Shown here: piece by piece, positions 27,001-34,103 of the stretch
Layout: each line of letters opens with the position of its first letter
How positions within the stretch are numbered: position 1 is the first letter of the stretch
From: Methylocaldum sp002005105
Lineage (GTDB): Bacteria > Pseudomonadota > Gammaproteobacteria > Methylococcales > Methylococcaceae
NCBI RefSeq assembly: GCF_051027545.1
Contig: NZ_CP194902.1
Location: 4,154,001-4,218,000 of the forward strand
Direction of reading: 5' to 3'
Length of the DNA stretch: 64,000 nucleotides
Notes under the pieces: generated by a model
Told to the model about the DNA's origin: nothing
The model's database searches: none
The model's input: only the letters and a program-made list of their open reading frames with translations
Made by a program: the position numbers and the translations under genes

Positions 27001-29050
27001 AATCAGCAACACGGGGAATAACCGACGGTATCTGATCATCCGCTCGATGGGCTTGGTCGAAGTGCCGAATCCGGCCTATGACGGCACCAACGCGAAAACC
27101 ATCGTGCGCGACCACGGTTTCGGCGATGCACAGGGCTCCGTACGGATCGGCAACACGATCCTGTCCTTCACGAACTGTACGCCGGCTTGCAGTTGGACCG
27201 ACGATCAGATCGTCGTACGGGTCCCGCAAGGTACGACAACCGGGGAATTGGTCGTTACCCGCGCCAACGGCGGCGCATTCTCCGTGACCGGCGTCACCGT
27301 CACCGTCGGCGGGGCGGCCCCGATCGTCGTGAACGCCGGACAGTCCATCCAGGCGGCGATCGACACGGCCCCGAACGGCGCGCTGATCACGGTCGCTCCC
27401 GGCGAATACGACGAACTGCCGATCATGCACAAGAAGGTTCGCCTCCAGGGCTGGGGAGCCGGGTCAACCATTATCAACGCGGCCAAGTTCCCGTCCGAGA
27501 AATTGCAAAACTGGAGAAACAAGCTCGCCGAGCTTCTCGACACGAACCAGTTCAGTCTGCTGCCGGGACAGGAAGCCGGTCCGCCGGATCCCCAGGACAA
27601 CGAGCCGATACTGTTCAACACCGAGGAAGGCGCGGGCATTACCGTGGTGGCCAACGTCGGCGAATTTGCCTCGGGCCCCGCGGCTCAAAGGGCGCGCATC
27701 GACGGCTTCACCATCACCGGTGCGGACCACAGCGGCGGAATATTCGTCAACGGCTATGCCCGCTATCTGGAGATCAGCAACAACCGCATCATCGGCAATA
27801 ACGGCATCTACGGCGGCGGAATCCGCATCGGGAACCCGCAATTAATCAACGGCACCACCTATACCGACAACGAGAACTATGACGTCCGCATCCACCACAA
27901 CCAGGTGGTCGAAAACGGCGCCAGCGGCGGTCTTGGCGCGGGTGGAATCACCGTCGCCACGGGATCGCGAAACTATGAGGTGACCGACAACTTCGTGTGC
28001 GGCAACTTTTCCACCGGAGACGGCGGCGGCATCGCGCATTTGGGACTCAGCAGTTCGAGGCTGGTGGATAATGGGTTGATCGCCCGGAACACCATCGTTT
28101 TCAACCAAACCTTCAATCAGGGACAGAACGCTTCCGGCGGCGGCATCTTCATCGGCGGGCTGCCCGCCCTGGCCGCGGGCGAACTGAGCGCCGGCGCGGG
28201 TAACGTGACCGTGGACGAAAACCTGATCCAGGGCAATATGGCCGGCGCGGGCGACGGCGGCGGCATCCGGACCCTTTTCGTCAATGGCGCGGATGTTCTG
28301 GCGGCAAGAAATAACGCCGGCAGATGGTACCAAATACAAATCCGAAATAATCGGATCGTGGACAACATCGCCGGACTGGCGGGCGGCGGAATTTCGATGC
28401 AGGATACTGCCCGGATCGAAATTTTCCACAACACGATCGCCCACAACGACAGCACCGCGACGGCCGGCGAGGCCTTCAGTCCGGGCAGTCCGAACCGGTC
28501 CAACGCGCAACCGGCCGGAATCGTCTCGCGTGCCCACAGCACTGCGCTAGCGGCCGCGTTCGGTGCTCTGACCAGGAACCAGTACGGTGTCTTCTCCAAT
28601 CCGGATCTCCTGAACAATATCGTGTGGCGGAACCGATCGTTCTTCTGGGAGATCGACAATAGCACCGACCCGGCCAGCTTCGGCCTGAGACCGGCGGTGG
28701 AGGCGGATGGCGTCACCGGGGCGGTATTCCACGATCTGGCGGTCCTCGGAACGGCCAGCACGGCCTGTCTGAATCCGCGGTCCAGCACGCTGACCTCGCT
28801 CAGCGGGCCGGAGGGATGCAGCTATCCCGGAGGTCTCCTCACTCCCAATAACACCAACAATCCGGGCTTCCTGGCCTCGTACTTCAACAGTTCGCCCGGA
28901 CAGACGATCCAGCAACCGGAAGTCACGACGGCCTTGGCCACGGCACCGGCCTTCGACGAAGGCGGTAACTTCATCGACGTGCACTTCGGTCCGCTGACCC
29001 TGTTCAATCCAGCCACGGGCGAACCCTTCGGGGACTATCACCTGCCCTGA
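24053..29050 (+). CDS. Giant secreted protein with SdrD_B-like, IPT and right-handed beta-helix regions
   Basis: A 1665-residue exported protein; the signal peptide ends near LDVQA (residue 36). Residues about 150-760 hold several carboxypeptidase-regulatory/SdrD_B-like beta-sandwich repeats (for example SVFYDANGNGYRDDGEVGMPDQAV and SFSIPNVPPGNYQLVVWDE). An IPT-like domain lies near 1010-1085. From about 1090 (AGQSIQAAIDTAPNGALITVAPGEY) a right-handed beta-helix runs to about 1520, with Asn/Gly ladder turns (EISNNRIIGNNGIYGGGI). No enzyme motif is obvious. GGAGGAGG precedes the ATG. It heads the copper-protein gene set and is probably a surface scaffold or carrier for the following proteins; this is inference. 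Confidence 0.8.
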   Translation: MNARVSCRDASIKSAKRCVLFLALVLGLSVHLDVQAVDITVVGSDGSPVGSFRWLIEEDATKVSQPGVPAEPGTSLALGFHTSYMPLVAKGNQDNASNIPLNPSKRYFVSVLPDSAATNPGYTIGGAPIAPGQSAVTVYVNRSPIPTAQISVFVFNDNRPINNAPDLPEEQGLAGFTIKVYEAGGTYGQSGGEVTQDAFGNPLGVIQTDANGVALIKNLVPAKYTLFAIPPTGSDWHQTSTIEGTKGIDAWVKANEPPFFTEFGPPGHHVFIGFVNKINDTTVLTGGSTISGRVVNLHTSRPPEFPFYNGHPFPNCWVGLNDLAVGEGQAIFAQPCNADSSFSIPNVPPGNYQLVVWDEALDIIFASHGVTVNGDGSCNTPDGSCDLVEVPVFDWFSRLEGSVFYDANGNGYRDDGEVGMPDQAVNLRFRDGSIYQSFPTKADGSYGFEEIFPFFNWLVAEVDFARFKATGATVTVDAGGAIPASTEARGKLNPQPQFCTAADAFETGCTVGNELVNPNTGHNLSRTEAGPVLLEGIQGFLGQTSVIDWGKQVYPIGENGGVSGIVHYPTTRAEDDPRYAAAENWEPGIPRVQVNLYRDCNDDGVIDKPDCSALGAPGTFVLADVDNYPFGWSEGNAAKGPEDIDRNSNGTFDLGDAVDFTTTDSWDDNLPAGCQGDIFLSSTGQPTDCYDGLRNFNQVRPALFDGGYAFGGPAGKPELAAGTYIIEAVTPPGYEHQKEEDKNVDFGDEYTPSPLLLPPVCVGDPHLVPAELSLFPGVPGAYAGQTRPLCDRKQVRVAQGQNAAADFFMFTEVPIAGHMVGMILDDLSNEFDPNAPTFGEKYAPPYLPVSIRDWTGREINRVHADQWGRFNALVPSTFTINPPIPSGVAPNMLTACMNSPTMPDPNNPGGHTLDPYYNPRYSQFCYTFQYMPGKTTYLDTPVLPIAAFASQDKFPLDCEQPIRTPMIYSVTGTANVGPYVPTPISNTGNNRRYLIIRSMGLVEVPNPAYDGTNAKTIVRDHGFGDAQGSVRIGNTILSFTNCTPACSWTDDQIVVRVPQGTTTGELVVTRANGGAFSVTGVTVTVGGAAPIVVNAGQSIQAAIDTAPNGALITVAPGEYDELPIMHKKVRLQGWGAGSTIINAAKFPSEKLQNWRNKLAELLDTNQFSLLPGQEAGPPDPQDNEPILFNTEEGAGITVVANVGEFASGPAAQRARIDGFTITGADHSGGIFVNGYARYLEISNNRIIGNNGIYGGGIRIGNPQLINGTTYTDNENYDVRIHHNQVVENGASGGLGAGGITVATGSRNYEVTDNFVCGNFSTGDGGGIAHLGLSSSRLVDNGLIARNTIVFNQTFNQGQNASGGGIFIGGLPALAAGELSAGAGNVTVDENLIQGNMAGAGDGGGIRTLFVNGADVLAARNNAGRWYQIQIRNNRIVDNIAGLAGGGISMQDTARIEIFHNTIAHNDSTATAGEAFSPGSPNRSNAQPAGIVSRAHSTALAAAFGALTRNQYGVFSNPDLLNNIVWRNRSFFWEIDNSTDPASFGLRPAVEADGVTGAVFHDLAVLGTASTACLNPRSSTLTSLSGPEGCSYPGGLLTPNNTNNPGFLASYFNSSPGQTIQQPEVTTALATAPAFDEGGNFIDVHFGPLTLFNPATGEPFGDYHLP

Positions 29051-29116
29051 TTCAGCTCGCCAATCCCGCCGGGCGGACGCCCGGCGGCACACCCAGACCC
29101 CATGGAGGAGGCAATC

Positions 29117-30340
29117 ATGGATACGTCCGATCTTCGCATGCCCGTGAGGCTGCTGGCAGCCTCGATCGCCTGTGCCCTAACGCATACATCCCACGCGGGC
29201 GTGTACGTCCAGTGTCCGGGCGACATCAACGGCGACGCGGTCATAGACAATCCCGATCCCAATCATCCTCGCGCCGTATGCAAACATCTCGCGGCCGGTG
29301 ACGGCTTCATCCGGATGGGCGACGACATCGAGAAACTGCAATACATTTTCGGCTTCAGCGACGTGACCGGCGTCCCGTCCGACCAAGTGATCGATACCGG
29401 GCTGCTGGCGGCAAATTTTCCGGCACCGACCATCTCGCTAAGGGAAGGCGACGAGTTTTACCTCACGCTCACCAACGTTGCCCTGGCGATACGCCCCGAC
29501 CTGTTCGATCCCCATTCCGTCCATTTCCACGGGTTTCCCAATGCCGCGTCCGTGTTCGACGGCGTTCCCGAAGGCTCGATCGCCGTCAACCAGGGCGAAT
29601 CGCTCACCTACTACTACAACATCGTGGAACCCGGCACCTTCATCTATCACTGTCACGTCGAGGCGGCGGAACACATGCAGATGGGGATGCTCGGCAATCT
29701 ATACGTGCACCCGAGCCAGGACGGCACTTCCAAGACCTACGACGGAAAGACTTACACCAAATTCGTCTACAACGACGGCGACGGCTCGACCGGGTACGAC
29801 GTGGAATTTCCGCTGCAACTCGGTTCATTCGACCCCGTCTTCCACGATCTCCACCTGAAAATACAGCCGCTGCCTTTCGCAAACATGAAGGACACCTATC
29901 CCATGATCAACGGGCGCGGCTATCCGGACACCGTCAACCCTGCCCAGTTGCCGACGCCCATCGATCCGGAAACCGGGGAAAGCGCCAACAACGGGAATCA
30001 GTCGCAGAAGGTTTCCTCGCTGGTCACGGCGAGCGCCGGACAACGCATCCTGCTGCGCATCTCCAATCTCAATGTCACCAATTTCTACACCGTGGCGGCG
30101 CTGGGGCTCCCGATGACCGTGGTGGGAACCGGCGCCCACATCCTGCGCGGTCCGACCGGCAAGACGCTCTACTACGATACCAGCTCCATCACCTTGGGCG
30201 GGGGCGAGGCCGTTGACGTTCTGATCGATACTCGCGGAATCGCACCCGGAACCTACTTCCTCTACACCACCAATCTCAATTATTTGAGCAACAACACCGA
30301 GGATTACGGCGGGATGATGACCGAGATCGTGATCAATTAG
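29117..30340 (+). CDS. Multicopper-oxidase half protein 1 (T1 Cys plus half of the T2/T3 ligands)
   Basis: A 407-residue exported cupredoxin protein. The signal ends near SHA (residue 27), and a Cys pair and a small acidic insert follow. The first cupredoxin domain has SVHFHGF (His136, His138) and IYHCHVEAAEHMQMGM (His178, Cys179, His180, His186, Met191). These correspond to MCO motif 1 (HxHG) and to the HCH motif carrying the type-1 Cys. A second cupredoxin-like domain (residues about 290-405) has no ligands. The HxxHxH motif and the remaining HxH motif are absent here but present in the next gene. GGAGGAGG precedes ATG 29117. Likely periplasmic or extracellular. Confidence 0.8.
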   Translation: MDTSDLRMPVRLLAASIACALTHTSHAGVYVQCPGDINGDAVIDNPDPNHPRAVCKHLAAGDGFIRMGDDIEKLQYIFGFSDVTGVPSDQVIDTGLLAANFPAPTISLREGDEFYLTLTNVALAIRPDLFDPHSVHFHGFPNAASVFDGVPEGSIAVNQGESLTYYYNIVEPGTFIYHCHVEAAEHMQMGMLGNLYVHPSQDGTSKTYDGKTYTKFVYNDGDGSTGYDVEFPLQLGSFDPVFHDLHLKIQPLPFANMKDTYPMINGRGYPDTVNPAQLPTPIDPETGESANNGNQSQKVSSLVTASAGQRILLRISNLNVTNFYTVAALGLPMTVVGTGAHILRGPTGKTLYYDTSSITLGGGEAVDVLIDTRGIAPGTYFLYTTNLNYLSNNTEDYGGMMTEIVIN

Positions 30341-30356
30341 GAGCAGGAGCAGGACC

Positions 30357-31670
30357 ATGAACCAGTCAGCTTGCATACTCGAACGACTCTCCGTGGCCTC
30401 CGTGGCGCTATTGCTCGGCATCTTCGGGCATCCGGCGATCGCCCAGATCGACGGCATTACCGGGCCGACCTTCGACCTCACCGCCAAGGAAGACTACATC
30501 AGCACCGCCGACGGCAATACCATCCTCGCCTGGGGCTACGCCAACGGGAACGGGACCATGCAATATCCGGGACCGACTCTGATCGTTAACCAGGGCGACG
30601 TCGTCACCGTGACGCTGCACAACGCGCTGCCGCCGCATGGCGCCGACGCGCCCCTGCCGGTGTCCATCGTGTTTCCGGGACAGGAGGGCGTCACGGCCGG
30701 CGGCGGAAAGGAGGGATTGTTGACCCGTGAGGCCGATATCGCGGACAACCCGGCCACACCGGAAAACGAAGCGGTCGTGACCTACACCTTCACCGCATCC
30801 CGCCCCGGAACCTATCTCTATCACGCCGGCACCAGGATGGACCTGGAGGTCGAGATGGGGCTGATGGGCGCGCTCATCGTTCGGCCCAATTCGAACAACC
30901 AGGCCTACGGACACCCGGACAGCGCTTTCGATCAGGAATACCTGTTCCTGCTGAGCGAGATGGATCCGACCATTCACAGGCTGGTCGAGGCCGGCCGTCG
31001 GTCCGAGATCGACACCGCGGCTTACCACCCGGTGCATTGGTTCATTAACGGACGCAATAATCCCGACACGATGCTGAAAGCGGGCAACGAAACGCCCTGG
31101 CTACCGACGCAGCCTTATAACTGCTTGCCCAGGATGCATCCCGGCGAAAAACTCTTGCTTCGCATCATCAATGGCGGCCGCGACCTCCATCCGTTCCATC
31201 ATCACGGCAACAACTCATGGTTGATCGCCCGCGACGGCAGGCTGCTGGAAAGCGCGTCCGGGACGGGGCCCGATCTCGCGGTTTCGGACTACACCATTAC
31301 GACGGCGCCCGGGGAAACCTACGACGCGATCTTCGAATGGACCGGAAAAGGGCTCGGCTGGGACATTTACGGGCACCAGCCGGGCGATCCCCTGCAGCCG
31401 AACGAATACGCGCCCGACCACGGCAAGCCGCTTCCGGTCGCGTTGCCGGATCCCCAACTCGCCGTGACGATTGGCGAATTCTGGAGCGGCAGCCCATATC
31501 TGGGACAGTTCGGAATATTGCCTCCCGGTGCGGGCGGCAAGAACCTCAATGCCGGCTATTTCCACATGTGGCACTCCCATACCGAGCGGGAGCTTACCAA
31601 TGACGACATATTCCCGGGGGGGATGATGACCATGGTGATCATCGAGCCACCCGGCGTGCCGATTCCTTGA
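30357..31670 (+). CDS. Multicopper-oxidase half protein 2 (HxxHxH and HSH ligands, no T1 Cys)
   Basis: A 437-residue exported cupredoxin protein with signal cleavage after HPAIAQ (about residue 27). The first cupredoxin domain has GTYLYHAGTRMDLEVEMGL where a type-1 site would have Cys, so it binds no type-1 copper. The second domain has DLHPFHHHGNNSWL, the HxxHxH motif, and near the C-terminus MWHSHTERELTNDDIFPGGM, an HxH motif with Ser instead of Cys. These are the two trinuclear-cluster motifs missing in the previous protein. Only 16 bases separate the genes. GGAGCAGGA precedes the ATG. Confidence 0.8.
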   Translation: MNQSACILERLSVASVALLLGIFGHPAIAQIDGITGPTFDLTAKEDYISTADGNTILAWGYANGNGTMQYPGPTLIVNQGDVVTVTLHNALPPHGADAPLPVSIVFPGQEGVTAGGGKEGLLTREADIADNPATPENEAVVTYTFTASRPGTYLYHAGTRMDLEVEMGLMGALIVRPNSNNQAYGHPDSAFDQEYLFLLSEMDPTIHRLVEAGRRSEIDTAAYHPVHWFINGRNNPDTMLKAGNETPWLPTQPYNCLPRMHPGEKLLLRIINGGRDLHPFHHHGNNSWLIARDGRLLESASGTGPDLAVSDYTITTAPGETYDAIFEWTGKGLGWDIYGHQPGDPLQPNEYAPDHGKPLPVALPDPQLAVTIGEFWSGSPYLGQFGILPPGAGGKNLNAGYFHMWHSHTERELTNDDIFPGGMMTMVIIEPPGVPIP

Positions 31671-31686
31671 TCGAGGGAACGAAATC

Positions 31687-33570
31687 ATGAGCAGCAAAAA
31701 ATGGAAACTGGTATCCGGTATGCGTCTCCCGCCGTTATCGGTGCTGGCGATCGCCTGGAGTTCGGCGTTCGGCGCGGAATACTGGCTGCGAGCGGACACG
31801 GTCGACGTGATGATGCCGGATGGTGCGACGATACCCATGTGGGGATTCGCGCTCGACAACGAAACATTCGATTCGGGCAACCCCGCGACCGTGCCGGGAC
31901 CGACGCTGACGGTCCCGCCGGGCGATGGCACCCTCACCGTTCACTTAAAGAACGATGGATTGCCCGAGCCGGTCTCGATCGTCATACCGGGGCAAATCGC
32001 GAGCATGACGCCGGTCAAGGTCAACGACGCCAACGGCAGGCCGCGCGTCCGTTCGTTCACGGACCAGACTTCGGCCGGCGAAACCAAGACCTATCGCTGG
32101 ACCAATCTCAGGCCGGGGACTTATCTCTATCACAGCGGCACCCACCCACAGGTGCAGGTGCAGATGGGGCTGTACGGGGGGCTGAAAAAAGACGATGCGG
32201 GCGGACGGGCTTATCCCAACGTCGACTACGACAACGAAATCATGCTGCTCTACAGCGAAATCGACCCGGCGCTGCATGCCGCCGTTGCCGGCGGCACCTA
32301 TGGCGGTCCCGCCTATCCCAGCACGATCGATTACAAACCAAAATACTTCCTGATCAATGGCGAGCCGTACGACGCGAACAGCCCGCCGCCGTTTTCAGCC
32401 GGGGCAGCGGGAGAAAGGACTCTGATCCGATTCCTGAACGCCGGCTTGCAGACGCATGTTCCCGTACTCCAGGGACTCGACATGCAACTGGTGGCCGAGG
32501 ACGGCCATCCTTACCCTTATGTCAAGACTCAGTACTCGGCGATGCTGCCCGCCGCCAAGACGCTGGACGCCATGCTTACTCCGACCCCGGGCCAGGACGG
32601 CCAATATGCGATCTACGACCGCAGGCTGAATCTGACCAACGGCATGCAGCCCGGCGGCGGCATGCTGGCTTACCTGACGGTGGGCGCGGCTGCGCCGGGC
32701 GCGCCGGTTGCCGCTAACGACGGCCCCTATACGACGAATGAGGATACGCATCTTTCGATCGCCGCCCCGGGCGTACTGGGCAACGATACCGGGCCATCGC
32801 CGCTCGCCGCCGCGCTGGTGAGCACCACCAGCAAGGGCACTTTGAGCCTCTCGGCCGACGGCTCGTTCACCTATACGCCGACCGCCGATACCTCGGGCAT
32901 CGACAGCTTCAGCTATAAAGCCATCAGCGGGAGCATAAGCAGCAATGTAGCGATGGTGAGCATCAGCGTGACCCCCGTGAACGATCCGCCGCTGGCGCGG
33001 AACGACGCGTACAGCATGATTCAGGGTGGAACGCTGAATATCGCGGCCCCCGGGGTGCTGGCTAACGACAGCGATCCGGATGCGGGCGATACGCTCACGG
33101 CGGTGAATTTCGGCACCGCGTCGAACGGCACGGTCACCGGCAACACGAACGGCGGTTTTACCTACACCCCGACCGCCGCTTTCACGGGTACGGCGACGTT
33201 CGCTTATCAGGCGCGGGACAGCAGCGGGGCCGCCAACAGCACGAGCGCCCCGGCGACCGTCTCGATCACGGTCAATCCCAATCAGGCGCCGTTGGCGCGC
33301 GACGATACGGCGACCACCAGAACGAATACGACGGTGCTTATCAATGTCATCGCCAACGATACCGACCCGGACGGCAGTATCAACCCGAGCACGGTCACCA
33401 TCGTGACCCAGCCCAACCGGCGCGGCACGGCAACACCCAACGCCAATGGCACGGTGACCTACACGCCGAGACTCAATTTCAGGGGTACCGACGCGTTTAC
33501 CTACACGGTCAGGGACAACCTGGACACAACGTCCAACGTCGCGACGGTTCGGGTGAATGTCACGCGGTAG
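31687..33570 (+). CDS. Cupredoxin protein with C-terminal cadherin-like repeats
   Basis: A 627-residue exported protein (signal ends near SAFGA, about residue 26). Residues about 35-335 are two cupredoxin-like domains; GTYLYHSGTHPQVQVQMGLYGG keeps the fold around a copper site but has Ser for Cys, and no HxH motif remains. Residues about 340-627 are three VCBS/cadherin-like Ig repeats, each with a-N-D-x-Y / VLGNDT or VLANDSDPDAGD and SFTYTP motifs. The last repeat ends VNVTR, exactly as the subtilase two genes later. It may be a structural third subunit anchoring the split oxidase. Confidence 0.8.
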   Translation: MSSKKWKLVSGMRLPPLSVLAIAWSSAFGAEYWLRADTVDVMMPDGATIPMWGFALDNETFDSGNPATVPGPTLTVPPGDGTLTVHLKNDGLPEPVSIVIPGQIASMTPVKVNDANGRPRVRSFTDQTSAGETKTYRWTNLRPGTYLYHSGTHPQVQVQMGLYGGLKKDDAGGRAYPNVDYDNEIMLLYSEIDPALHAAVAGGTYGGPAYPSTIDYKPKYFLINGEPYDANSPPPFSAGAAGERTLIRFLNAGLQTHVPVLQGLDMQLVAEDGHPYPYVKTQYSAMLPAAKTLDAMLTPTPGQDGQYAIYDRRLNLTNGMQPGGGMLAYLTVGAAAPGAPVAANDGPYTTNEDTHLSIAAPGVLGNDTGPSPLAAALVSTTSKGTLSLSADGSFTYTPTADTSGIDSFSYKAISGSISSNVAMVSISVTPVNDPPLARNDAYSMIQGGTLNIAAPGVLANDSDPDAGDTLTAVNFGTASNGTVTGNTNGGFTYTPTAAFTGTATFAYQARDSSGAANSTSAPATVSITVNPNQAPLARDDTATTRTNTTVLINVIANDTDPDGSINPSTVTIVTQPNRRGTATPNANGTVTYTPRLNFRGTDAFTYTVRDNLDTTSNVATVRVNVTR

Positions 33571-33594
33571 GAAATGATTCATGGGAGGAGTGTC

Positions 33595-34098
33595 ATGAAA
33601 ACACAGGGGCGTGTTTCTGTGCGTCGCTATCGGATCGGCTATCTCGCTTCGGGAATGCTGATCGTCATGAGTTGTGCCGCCGTCATCGCTGCCCGATGGC
33701 CGGGCGATTCCGCGCCGGAGGTCGCCGGTCGGGGGCTCAAACCGGTTGCAGAGATTCCGACTGAGCTGGAGAAACGGTGGGGCATCCGGCTCTTGGGCAT
33801 CAGACTTTCGGCGGCGGGCAATATGCTCGATTTCCGCTACCGTATCATCGATGCCGGAAAGGCCGCTCCGATGGCTGACCGGACGCTTAACCCCTACGTG
33901 GTGGATCAGAAGACCGGCAGCCGGCTTTTGGTGCCCACCGCGCCGACCGTCGGCTTTCTACGCCAGACCAGCGCGGCTCCCCTGGAGAACCGAACCTACT
34001 TCGCCTTGTTCGCGAATCCCGGCAGACAAATCGAAGCCGGCGATAAAGTCACGGTGGTGATTGGTGACTTCAGAGCAGAAAATCTGGTCGTGGAGTGA
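33595..34098 (+). CDS. Small membrane-anchored or exported protein, unknown
   Basis: 167 residues from ATG 33595, which has GGGAGGAG upstream; a longer frame from 33574 lacks one. One N-terminal hydrophobic segment (IGYLASGMLIVMSCAAVIAA) is followed by a periplasmic domain with WGIRLLGIRLSAAGNMLDFRYRI and TYFALFANPG, a beta-rich pattern of unknown family. It overlaps the subtilase region by its last bases. Its place in the operon suggests a role in assembly or export of the copper proteins. Confidence 0.75.
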   Translation: MKTQGRVSVRRYRIGYLASGMLIVMSCAAVIAARWPGDSAPEVAGRGLKPVAEIPTELEKRWGIRLLGIRLSAAGNMLDFRYRIIDAGKAAPMADRTLNPYVVDQKTGSRLLVPTAPTVGFLRQTSAAPLENRTYFALFANPGRQIEAGDKVTVVIGDFRAENLVVE

Positions 34099-34103
34099 TC
34101 GCG

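Noticed and set aside
32395..33582. A 395-codon minus-strand frame opposite the cadherin-like repeats
   Set aside because: It is rich in Arg, Gly and Val in a repeating pattern that simply mirrors the repeats on the other strand.
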